The notes beneath the pieces are model-generated. The model did not search any database, had not been told where the DNA came from, and worked only from the letters and a program-made list of their open reading frames with translations. Made by a program: the position numbers and the translations under genes. Below are positions 21,933 through 34,800 of a stretch of DNA of 64,000 bases, piece by piece (within the stretch, counting starts at the first letter, position 1; each line of letters opens with the position of its first letter). The stretch is from positions 8,286,399-8,350,398 of the forward strand of contig OZ005703.1 of assembly GCA_963930775.1 (NCBI GenBank). The letters run 5' to 3'. Source of the DNA: Cliona cf. orientalis. Lineage: Eukaryota > Porifera > Demospongiae > Clionaida > Clionaidae.

Positions 21933-22431
21933 CGATCCCAAGTCTCGGCAAACTTTCGTATTAACGCACATCAAATTTGCGCGCAATTGACTCCCGACGA
22001 CCCGTACCATACGCATACTAGCAATGCATTAACTAAAGGTCAAAGTTCATAATTGGCAGCGCACTGGGACGTATCGCGCATGCGCAATATTGTTGCGTAG
22101 CAGCTGCTTTCAAACTGCAAAGAAGTAGCATTTCTTTTTTCTTCCATGTGAAGACTTTCGTGTTGTCTGGTGCCATGTCCTCTGGAGAGGATATAGCGGG
22201 TGGTGCCTCGTTCAGCGACGGCCAAACTCGCCAGCAATATGCAAGAAAGGGACATAGGAAAAGTGTTCTGCATGCCAATATTGCAGAGTCACTGAAAATT
22301 AGACAGGCAAGTTAATTTGTGTAAAGTGATAGGTGCTAACAATTAGGAATGTACGGCTATTTTTAGTTTCTATGGTAATGATACTTCACTTGCACTGGTG
22401 TTGAAAACAAACTTGCCATTTCTCCAGTGAA
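21933..22431. promoter_or_regulatory. Divergent upstream region, RNF170 / dynein heavy chain
   Basis: About 500 bp between the chosen start codons. It includes CpG-containing sequence around 22065-22090 (ACGTATCGCGCATGCGCAAT, with an NRF1-like GCGCATGCGC palindrome) and a short open frame at 22175-22315. NRF1-like GCGCATGCGC sites are common in bidirectional animal promoters; their use here is inference. Confidence 0.5.
22175..22315 (+). other. Short upstream open frame before the dynein gene
   Basis: 46 codons (MSSGEDIAGGASFSDGQ...) ending TAA at 22313-22315. It contains a CAG|GCAAGT sequence at 22304-22312 that matches a GC-type 5' splice site. However, joining from there to the dynein exon at 22428 is out of frame. 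It may be an upstream ORF, a 5' untranslated exon, or an unrelated small gene. Confidence 0.35.
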
Positions 22432-25400
22432 ATGGCAACAAGTTTTAGTGTGCAAAAGAATGCCCGTAACGAAGCTATTGCTTTGCAGGCTAAAGCCAAG
22501 GCGCTCAGAGAACAGCAGCGAACCAGAATCGATGCAAGACACAAGTACATTCTAGGACTGGTGGCCGACCGCCTAGACCTCGAGCTATCCACCGTAGAAG
22601 ACTTTATGCTCGATGGAGATCAAGTGAGTTAATGAAATATTCATTAAAACAGTGGGCGTTCACGCTCATTTGCATACAGCTTGATTTGTTTGACGACCTT
22701 TTTGAAGCTCATGGAAGGCGGGCGATACTCTTCTACTATCAGGAGGCGGACACACCTGTCTCAGGTATCAATCAAAGCATATCTACCTAAGACTTCATCT
22801 ATTGCATCTTCTATGTCTGTGAATTTATTATTTTTGTGTACAGCTGAGATGGTACGGACTGGTATTGTTCCCTCTCCCTCCAAGGCCCGTATGAAGCGAG
22901 TGACTGCCACTGATGGAAGTGGCGATGCCCTGAAAGGAGTCTGCGTGTTCTTCCTTCGACCAAACCCCACGAAGCCAGTGACTGTGGCTAGTATCTCAGA
23001 GGAGCTCATGTGCGGACAGCTGGACACTAGCGATGGGCGGAGCATTCTCGAGGTGATCCAGGAGTACCTGAGTGAAGTGATGGTGCCAGCATTGAGGCAA
23101 GGACAGAACTGGGGAGCTCTACAACCACTGCAGATAGAAAGCTTCATGAATACACTCAATAATTACATCCACTTTATTAAGGGTATGTATACATGTATAT
23201 AATATTATGTAAGTGTGGTTGGGGGGGGGTACCAACTTTACCAATTTTACCTTGTCACTGCTGTCGCCTACAGTTCACCAAAATTACTAAATTTACCGAT
23301 TTTACCAATTTTACCTTGTCACTGCTGTCACCTATAGTTCACAAAAATTACTAATTTTACCAACTTTACCAATTTTACCTTGTCACTTCCATCGCCTACA
23401 GTTCACCAAAATTATTAATTTTACCAACTTTACCAATTTTACCTTGACGCTGCCGTCACCTACAGTTCACCAAAATTACTAAATTTACCGATTTTACCAA
23501 TTTTACCTTGTCACTGCCGTCACCAGGGGTGTGATATGCTAAAAATGAGGAACGGACTGTCATGTTGTCGATGCCCCCTCCCCTTTAGTAAATTAAATGA
23601 TGTACAGCTTACTATAATATTGAGCCACAAATGGGAAAGGAAAGATGTATTTTATTATAATAATTCTCGCTGAATACAAATTTCCCATGTACCGGGGTAT
23701 GTGCATATAATCATTGTGCATGCAAAATGTGATCGTGGATGCTTAATGTCTAGTGTACTAGTATGTGTTTCTTGGTAGTGCGACCCTTTACCTTCCACTA
23801 TAAGAAGAAATTAATAATCAATTTTCTTGTTCACCTAATTAAGTTATTGTTATATTCCTCAGCTGCCCAGCAGAGCATCCATGAGGCGGTTTACTTAAAG
23901 CTGGACACTAGCATTGACCTGGGGAGGCTTGCTACTAGCGAGGGGGTCATTGCTAATGCTCGTGTGGCTGAGACTGTCGATGCCTTGGAACAGCTCACTG
24001 CAGGATGGTGCCAGCAAATTGAACAGGTATAAAAAATTTTTATCATCATTTTAAATATTTCATTGATGACAAAATTTTTAATGCAATTTCTATATGATTT
24101 TAAAAGTATAGATAATTATCATGAATTTTATTCCTTGTAGGTTCTTGCTGAGGGTAGTCAGATGCGGAAGGAGGCTGATGACACTGGTCCACTGGCTGAG
24201 CTAGAGTACTGGAAACAACGAACAGCAAAGTTTTCATGTCTTGTTGATCAGATCAAAAGCCAGCCTTGCAGGGGGGTCATCACAACTCTAGTGGCAGCGA
24301 AGTCAAAAATCATCAAGGTAAAAAAAACAACAGTTCATTTGTAGGTGTACAAGTGTGTGTGTACTATTGTTTCTAATTTTTAAAAAATCCTAAAGGTAGT
24401 AACCTATTTATTTACGCCTTCAAGAGTGTGTACATTGTCAGTTTTTATATCATAAAAAATTCTAATCTTCATTTGATATTTCTTTGTAGACTTGGAAGGA
24501 GCTTGATTGTCGTATCACTGATGCCTCTAATGAGGCAAAGGATAATCTGAAATATCTCTACACTCTGGAGGGCCTGTGCAAACCGCTCTACCAGAGCAGC
24601 CCAGTCAGCATGCTGGATGCCATACCAGCACTCATATCAACAATACAAATGATACATGCTGTGTCAAGGTACTACAACACATCAGAGAGAATGACATCTC
24701 TCTTTGTCAAGGTGAGATCTCTACTGCAGTCCTATGAAATGAATTTATTATGTCAATCTGATGTCACAGTTAATATTCTAGAGCAGTAAGCTTAGTCCAC
24801 ATGCAGACTTGTAGTTGACCAATTTTTTTTGCTTTTTTAGAAATATGCACAATGCACATGTGTATGTAGTGGGTATTGTAATTATTCAGGATAATTTTTA
24901 TGCTGATATTCTTTGCAGGTGACTAACCAGATGGTAGCTGCTTGTAAGCAGTACATCACAGCTGGGAGTGAGTCTCGAATCTGGGACGTGGAGCCTCAGG
25001 TCCTGCTGGAGAAACTAGCAGCATGCCAGAGACTCTATCAGCACTACCAACAGAGCTTTCATGCCAGCAAGAGCAAGGTCAAAGTTGATGAAAAACCGCT
25101 CGAGATATCAGAGATGTATGTATTTGGGAAGTTTGCATCGTTCTGTCGTCGACTGAACAGCATTCGCTCCGTGGTCGACACTGTACAGCAGTTTTCAGTG
25201 CTAAGAGAGTCTCACATTGAAGGCATAGAATCATTGGCTAATAGATTCAACCATATTATATCAGCTCTGAAGAAAAAGCCCTACAACCCGCTGGACCACA
25301 GGAGAGCAGAGTTCAATACTGACTATGAGGAGTTCCAGAGACAAATCTCAGAGCTGGAGGAACAGCTTGGCAGTTTCATGGCCTCAAGCTTCAACCAAGT

Positions 25401-25484
25401 CCAGTCATGCATGCAGACTCTACAGCTACTCAGAAGGTAAGCAGCCAGCTAGGAAATTAATTGTTGTAGGTAACTGGCTAAAAT

Positions 25485-25536
<52 letters not shown>

Positions 25537-25737
25537 TGAATGTGTGTGTGTGTGTGTAAGTACATCTAGACAAGAGACAAGGATTCCCTCAGCTGTGTGA
25601 GTGTGGCTAATCACCTTGTACATGTGTGTGTATTTCACTATTCAGTCCCCAATTAAGATGGTGCCATTGATAATTTGTGGCTGATAGTGCTGAACCAGCT
25701 GCAGCTGCCTGACCTTAACATGTTGCTTAGTCTCTAA

Positions 25738-25836
<99 letters not shown>

Positions 25837-28800
25837 TCCCTCTCTCCCTTCCTATAGGTTTGAGCGTTTGCATTTGAAGTGTTTGAATGATGCCATCATG
25901 GTCAAGTACAGTGAGGTGCTGACCAAATTCTCTGCTGAAGTAGACAAGACACAAAAGGTAGCATCTTCCTCACCACCTCTAATTCCCAAACCTCATTCAC
26001 TGCTTATGTATGTGTGCAGACTTACCAGCAGCTACGCTACAGCCCTCCCCTTGGGCAGAATATGCCCCCTCTCAGTGGAAAGATCCTTTGGGCCAGGCAG
26101 CTACTGAGGCACATTGAGGAGATCATGGATCTGCTTAAGGTCAAGAGCTCCCTGCTGGTCAGCAAAGAGGGAAAGTCAATTGTCAGGAAGTATAACAAGA
26201 TGGCTGTGGTACTGACTGAATATGAGATAGTGCACTACCAAAGCTGGCTCAAAATAATTGATGTCTGTCATAAGAATATTCAGGTGAATACATGTGAGAT
26301 GTGTATGATCTATTCCAACAGTAGATCCAGTACAATGTATACCATTTTCTAAAATAGACTATTAGACACCTGGACCTGATCATTGTTTTTTTAGCAACAC
26401 CAAAGAGTCTCCAGATATGCAGCCACTAATTCATTTAGGTGTAGCTGAGAGTATGCATGTACAGTGTAGAAGTACCCCCCCTCCCCCCCCCCCCCCCCCC
26501 CCCCTTTATAGCTGTTTGGATGGTGCACATTCTAATCCATTTCTGTGGCTGTATGTACATGTAGGTGACCTTGCTGGTGATGAGTGATGGAGCCATGTCA
26601 GTGAACCTCCATCCAACCATTCTGACGATGCTGGAGGAGGCCAAGTGGATGAGAAGGCTGGGGCTCAAGATACCAGACACCTTCCACACTTTACACATGG
26701 CTGATGTCAAGAAAACACATGACCAGCTCAAGGTAGAACACAGTGTGCACATGTGGAGAGAAAGAGAGAGAGAAATAGCATTTCTTTGAAGAGTTGGCTT
26801 ATTTCAGCTAGTATCAGTGCATGTGTGTCCACTGATAAGGGGAGGGGGGGATGTGGCCATGTAAATAGGTAAACTGTCCTATCAATGAATTTGTCTGCCT
26901 TGCAGTTTCTGTTGGAAGAGAAGTGCAGAGTTTGGGAGAGCATACCCTCTGTCTTCACCCCACTCATGAAACATCACCTCAATAAGGTACTTACCTCAAC
27001 ATGTCTGTATTCACACATATAATATACAAAATGAATAAGGTACAGTGCATGTTATTGTAACATGTTACATAGTTTCACAATAGTGTGTGTACCTATATTA
27101 TAATATTATGTTCAATTTTGTTATCTTACATTGAATAGGTTGATCGTGTTCTGAGTGGTGGTCTCATCCATGTAACATGGGCCTCTCTCAATGTCGACAA
27201 CTTTTTGAAGAGAGTAGAAGAATCAATAGCTGGATTTGAGCGTTTCACTAAGCAGGTGTTGGACATCTATGAGTGTCGTATCCAGGCCAACCTCCAGCTG
27301 ATGAGCTCTACTCAGCTCCTTAGCTTGCCTGGCTCTGAGACTTGGACTGTGGAGGAGTTTCTAAGTAGAGCTCAGAGTAAGTGTAAGGAAGGGACAGAGC
27401 TACTGATAGCCAACAGCAAGAAGGTGGAGGGAGCTGTCAAGGAGATGCTAGCCCTACTAAAGAATTCAGCTAGTCTACCGACTATAAACTCATTTGACAC
27501 TGATGAAATTGTCAAATCTAAGAAAGGTGTGTATATCTTGACTCTGTGTGTGTGCAGCTAACATCTGCTGTGTGTAATTTATGCATTGTTTATCGTTACA
27601 GATGAGCTGGAGCAGTTTCAAACAGACTGTGATGAGATATTCTCTCACTTTCAGCATCGTCACGTTGATGCTTTAGTGGCGTCTGTGAAGAGTACACTGG
27701 ATGCACTGCGCAGGAGGATCACTACCAGCTCGTCAGGGCGTGGCTCCAGCAGGGTCTACCCCTCAATTAGTTCCACAAACAGCAGCTACACTGATGATAG
27801 TACACAGCGGCCATGCTCTTGTTTTATGGCTGATTTGGTTCTCTCTCTCCCCAACATCATCATTCAGCCAAGCCTTGAGGAGATTCAGAACACAGTGAAC
27901 CAGGCCGTGGGGATGGTCTCGGAGATCGGCCAGCATATACCACTCTGGACGCACCCCAATCCATCGTCCAATCAGAGCACTCCTAGAGCAGGGGCTAACC
28001 AGAGCCAGAGTAAGTCAAATCAACACGTATAGACATAAATATTTTTACCAATTTTTCTCTCTCTCCTCTCCCTTCTGTTAGCTCGCCTATCTCAAGTTCA
28101 GCCAGCTACTAACTACTTTCGCATCATTCATGACAGCAAGGATGTTCTTAAGCTTGCTTCAGTGTTGTCTTCAGCCATACTTGCCTCCAGGCAAGACCTC
28201 ATGAAGGTAAATTAGCATCTACATGTACATAGTATCACCTGGTCAAAAATTTTTAGGGACAATTAATTTTGCAACAAAATATTATAGCATTATCACTGTG
28301 TCATAATAATTATTTAATTTTGTATGGCTGTATTTAGTGCTTACTTGATGTATGATTGTGTGTAGGTGGTGGCTGTGTATCAGGACTATGAGCACCTGTA
28401 CATGAGAGAGAGAGATGAGGTGATCAAGGAGTTCCTGTCAGAGACCCCTCACTTCTCTGACTTTGAGGGAGAGATGGAGAGATATGAAAAGATAGAGGGG
28501 GAGGTTTTAGAGCTGTCCAGCTCTCAGTATCTGAACGCAGCGATTCAGCTTTCCACGGAGCCCCTCAAGCTAGCACTGGCAGTGGAGGCCAAGGCATGGA
28601 AGACAGCCTATGGCCACACACTCAACGCAAGGTACAGGGACAGTATGGAGAAGATTGTGCAATTTGTTGCTGACTACAGCAAACGGCTCGCCAGACCTAT
28701 CAAGGTGGGTACCTCACTCTAAAATAAGTGATGTAATAGCTACACCAGAGTTCAAGTATGGAGGGAAGGAAAATATTTAGTATTCATTCAGAAAATTGAT

Positions 28801-31800
28801 AAATTTAATAATAGTGACCACATACAGTTTGTATTGTATTTGAATGCTTATAAGAATTTTTTAATATTTGGTGGTACCATGGAATAATTTTTACGATTAA
28901 ATTTTGGTTAGGATTTGGAGGATGTTCGTAGCACTATGCTTGCCCTTGATGATGTGAGAGCTGCTGAGATTGAGATGGACATGGAGCTCGGCCCAGTGGA
29001 GGAGTGCTATGCCTTCCTTCAGCGATGCGGAGTGGCTGTCCCCAGAGAGGAAATGGAGAGAGTCGATTCACTCAGATACACTTTCAAGAACCTACAGTCT
29101 CAAGCTGTGAGTCCCCCCAAAGGCAGCCGCCTTCTCTCTAGCACAAATTATTGCAATATAGAAAGTGCAATGAATTTTGCCCACACACCATGAGGGGTGC
29201 TGTGGGTGGCTCTAAATCTGCCTGATAAATTTTGCATCTATCACAAATTATTGTAATGTAGAAAGTGCAATAAATTTTGCCCACACACCATAAGAGGTGC
29301 TGTAAATCTGTCTGATTGTAATTAAATTTTGCATCTGTCGCTATGTCATTTTTTCATGCAGAGTTCATCCCAAAGTCACCTTGTGTCGATCCAGTCGCAG
29401 TTCAAAACCAACCTTCTGGAGAGTGTTGAAGTGTACAAGCATGACCTATCAGCATTCTCCTCCACCTACTCTGAGGTACACACTGTCACAATGCTGCATG
29501 CTTGAACCACACATCCTATAGATGACCAATAGAGCCCACAGCATATTGCCATGTCAATTTGTCAGCTCCTATTGTACAGTGTATTTCATAACCTTATTCT
29601 TTCTTGTGTTTTGGTTTAGTCTGGTCCTATGGTGCCTGGTCTTCACCCGAGAGAGGCTAGTGAGAGGCTCTCCATCTTCCAGGCTCAGTTTGATGAGCTC
29701 TGGTCTAAGTATCAGACCTATTCCGGAGGGGAGCAGCTATTTGGGCTGGAGGTGTCCGAGTATCCCTCCCTGCAGACGATAAGAAAGGAGCTTGGTCTAC
29801 TGCAGAAACTCTATGGCCTGTACAACACTGTCATTGACACTATTGACGGATACTACGATATTCTATGGACCGAAGTTGACATTGAAAAAATCAATAATGA
29901 ACTCATCGACTTTCAAAACAAGTCAGTAAAAAAATTTTGACTAATTACCATGCCCCTACTCATTATTTGAGCCACCCCCCCCCCCCCCCAATATTATGAA
30001 TACATAATATTACGTTATTGATTTTTTTCTTTAGGTGCCGGAAGTTGCCCAAAGGTCTGAAGGAGTGGCAAGCATTCAATGATCTAAAGAAGAAGATTGA
30101 TGATTTCAACGAGACATGTCCCCTGCTTGAGCTGATGGCCAACAAAGCCATGAAGGACAGGCACTGGGAAAGAATCGCCAATCTAACGGGACACACATTT
30201 GACGTCCAATCAGATAATTTCCTTCTGCGTAACATCATGGAGGCCCCTCTGCTTCAGCATAAAGATGATATAGAAGACATCTGCATCAGCGCTGTCAAGG
30301 AGAAGGACATTGAAGCAAAGCTAAAGCAAGTCATCGCCGAATGGAGCGTCCAGAATCTGGGATTCTCAACATTCAAGAATCGAGGGGAGCTACTGCTGAA
30401 GGGAGCTGAGACTTCAGAGATAGTCTCACTGATGGAGGACTCACTCATGGTGCTGGGATCACTCATGAGCAACAGGTACACACATAATTGCATGCACAAA
30501 TACTGTACATAAATTTTAATGATATTTATGTGAAAATTGCACATTTTCCTGCTGTTCACGAGTACTCTTTGTTTGTACATTTTAATTTTAGGTACAATGC
30601 TCCCTTCAAGAAGGAGATACAGCTGTGGGTGCAGAAGCTCTCCAACACTTCAGATATCATTGAAAATTGGCTGACAGTGCAGAATCTGTGGGTCTACCTT
30701 GAGGCTGTCTTTGTAGGCGGAGACATTGCCAAGCAGCTACCTAAGGTACGGCTGGGAGGAAATAGCATCCCCTATTAAACAATTATTATCAAGTATTATT
30801 ACTATTATACAGGAAGCCAAGCGATTTCAGAATATTGACAAATCGTGGGTGAAGATTATGACGAAGGCGCATGAGACACCTAACGTGGTGACCTGCTGTG
30901 TTGGTGATGAAACGCTGGGCCAGCTCCTACCTCATCTACTAGAGCAGCTAGAACTCTGCCAGAAATCACTTACCGGATACCTCGAGAAAAAGCGACTAGT
31001 CTTTCCACGATTCTTCTTTGTGTCTGATCCAGCATTGCTTGAGATCCTGGGCCAGGCCTCCGATTCACACACCATTCAGGCACATCTTCTCGGCATTTTT
31101 GACAACGTCAAATCGGTCGTGTTTCACGAAAAGGACTACGACAGAATTCTATCAATCAGCTCACGTGAAGGAGAGACCATTCCGCTGGAGAAGACGGTGC
31201 TAGCTCAGGGTAACGTCGAGGCTTGGCTGGGAGAGCTGCTCAATGAATCCATGGCCTCTCTTCATGCTGTGATTCGCGATGCATCTGTGGCTATAGAGTC
31301 ACCTTCCTTCCAGCTGCTGGAGTTCATCAACAACTACGCTGCGCAGGTGGGGCTGCTGGGTATTCAGATGATATGGACAAGAGATTCAGAAGTTGCACTG
31401 AGGAGCGCTCGCAGTGATAGGAAAATCATGGGACAGATGAATGCATTCTTTCTCGAAATGCTCAACACACTCATTGAAGTCACAACTCGAGATCTGACCA
31501 AATTTGATCGAGTAAAGTACGAGACATTGATTACGATTCATGTTCATCAGCGAGATATCTTCAACGACCTAGTTCGAATGCACATCAAGTCTGCCTCTGA
31601 TTTTGAGTGGCTCAAGCAGAGCAGATTCTACTTCAATGAGGACACCGACAAGACCGTAGTCTCCATCACTGATGTCAACTTCATCTATCAGAATGAGTTT
31701 CTTGGCTGCACCGACAGGCTTGTCATTACGCCACTCACTGATCGATGCTACATCACTCTAGCTCAGGCTCTAGGTATGTCAATGGGTGGAGCTCCAGCTG

Positions 31801-34800
31801 GGCCTGCGGGGACAGGTAAGACAGAGACCACCAAGGATATGGGCAAGGCTCTAGGCAAATACGTGGTAGTATTCAACTGCTCCGATCAGATGGACTTCCG
31901 TGGTCTTGGGAGGATTTACAAGGGCCTGGCTCAGTCAGGGAGCTGGGGATGCTTCGATGAATTCAACAGAATTGAGCTGCCAGTGCTCTCTGTGGCCGCT
32001 CAGCAAATTTACATCGTCTTAACGTGCAAGAAGGAACGCAAGCCACAGTTTATTTTCACGGATGGAGATATTGTTGACATGAATCCAGAGTTTGGAATCT
32101 TTTTGACGATGAATCCAGGCTATGCTGGCAGGCAAGAGCTGCCTGAAAACCTTAAGATTCAATTCCGTACCGTAGCAATGATGGTCCCCGATCGACAAAT
32201 TATCATGCGAGTGAAGTTAGCTAGCTGTGGCTTCCTTGAGAACATCATCTTAGCTCAGAAATTCTTCACTCTCTACAAGCTCTGTGAGGAGCAGCTCTCA
32301 AAGCAAGTCCACTATGACTTTGGCCTGCGTAACATTCTCTCTGTACTTCGAACCTTGGGTTCTGTGAAGAGAGCCAGTCCAGGAGATAGCGAGAGTACAA
32401 TTGTCATGAGGGTGCTAAGGGACATGAACCTCTCCAAGTTAGTTGACGAAGACGAGCCCCTGTTTTTATCGCTCATTAATGACTTGTTTCCTGGCATTGT
32501 GCTTGATAAGGCTGGCTATCCTGAGCTAGAAGAATCCATCGACACTCAAGTGAAGGCTGTGGGGCTCATTAATCATCCATCATGGACACTTAAGCTGATT
32601 CAGCTGTTTGAAACACAGCGTGTCCGTCACGGCATGATGGTGCTGGGCCCTAGTGGAGCAGGCAAGACCGAGTGCATTCACACGCTAATGAAGGCCATGA
32701 CAGAGTGTGGTACTCCACACAAGGAGATGAGAATGAATCCAAAGGCCATCACTGCTCCTCAGATGTTTGGTCGACTTGACGTAGCTACCAATGACTGGAC
32801 TGATGGTATATTCTCCACACTATGGCGACGCACACACAAGCTAAAGAAGGGAGAACATGTATGGCTTGTACTAGACGGCCCTGTTGATGCTATCTGGATT
32901 GAAAATCTCAACTCCGTTCTTGATGACAACAAAACGCTCACGCTAGCTAATGGTGATCGGATTCCAATGGCCCCAGACTGCAAGATTGTCTTTGAGCCTG
33001 ACAACGTTGACAATGCCTCTCCAGCCACTGTCTCTCGCAATGGTATGGTCTACATGAGTTCGTCTGCTTTGGATTGGCGTCCCATCCTCCAGGGTTGGCT
33101 CACTGGCCGCTCACAGCAGGAGAACAACGTACTCTGGGACCTATTCGATCGCACCTTTGACCCTGTGCTGACGTACGTGCGATTGAATCTTGAGGCTAAG
33201 ATGGGAGTATTGGAGTGCAACTACATCAAGCAAGCTATGGATCTGCTGGCTGGTTTGATTCCAGATGGGGAGCATGAGAGTGGCTCTGGTGCTAGTCTCT
33301 CCGCAGAGTGCTTACAGAGACTCTACATATTTGCCCTAATGTGGAGTGTTGGTGCCCTCCTGGAGTTGGACGATAGAGCAAAGATGGAGCAGTTCCTAGT
33401 GGAACAGGTGAGAATTGAATTATACTATAGTATGCTGAAGATTAGCTAGTGTGTTCATAAAATTTAATTTTTAGCACCAAATTTACATGTATATGTATGC
33501 ACTTTCGATAGCCTTCCTAAACTAATAGTATTGTATAAATTAATGTGCATGTGATATTGACTGAGGTTATTTTATTCCAGGGTGGTCTTGACTTGCCTCC
33601 TGTGAAGGATGGAGAGACGATATTTGAGTACCTAGTTGATGACGGCCAATGGAAGCACTGGTCCACTAGGGTTCAAGAGTACGTGTACCCTGTGGACTCT
33701 GTACCTGAGTACGCCTCCATCCTGGTACCAAACGTTGACAATGTTCGAACGACCTTTCTGATTGACACGATTGCCAAGCAGAGCAAGGCGGTGCTGCTGA
33801 TTGGAGAACAGGGGACGGCAAAGACAGTCATGGTGCAGGGGTATGCCTCAAACTATGACCCAGAGAAGCACCTCTTCAAAGCATTCAACTTTTCATCTGC
33901 CTCAACACCTATGATGTTCCAGGTAAATTGACTTAGAATCAGTGATACATAAATTGTATTATATCACAAGCTGATTAGTTAACATATTATTACTATGATG
34001 ATATTAATTTTTTCTCCAATGCAGCGTACGATTGAGAGTTACGTTGACAAGCGTGTTGGTAGCACCTATGGCCCTCCAGCAGGTCGAAGGATGACTGTCT
34101 TTGTCGATGATGTCAACATGCCAGTGATCAACGAATGGGGAGACCAGGTCACCAATGAAATAGTTCGCCAACTGATGGAAATGAAGGGTTTCTACAGCCT
34201 CGAAAAACCAGGAGACTTCACAAACATTGTCGATATTCAGCTGCTGGCAGCAATGATTCATCCGGGTGGGGGCAGAAACGATATCCCCGCTAGGCTCAAG
34301 AGGCAGTTCACCATCTTCAACTGCACACTGCCCTCAAACTCTTCCATTGACAAGATATTTGGAGTGATAGGGGAAGGCTATTTCGCCCAGGAGAGAGGGT
34401 TCAGCACTGAGGTCAGGGAAACCATTGGCAGGCTAGTACCACTCACCAGGATACTCTGGCAGAGGACAAAGGTCAAGATGCTCCCAACCCCAGCTAAATT
34501 TCACTATATCTTCAACCTTCGTGACCTTTCTCGTATCTGGGAGGGCATTCTTCACGTTGCTGCTGAGGAGTGCAGGAGTGTGGACAGTGTGCTGGCGCTG
34601 TGGAGCCATGAGTGTTCAAGGGTAATCGCTGACAGATTCACCAATGCTCAGGTCAGTATGTCGATGTAATAATTTTGAGAATTTTAGGAGCAACTGCAGC
34701 AGTATTAATTTGGTGTGCGTGGGGGGGGGGGGGAGTTAAGTACAATAGTTTCTGTATCAATTTTGATGGAGAATGTGTTTTGCAGGATGTGGAGTGGTTT

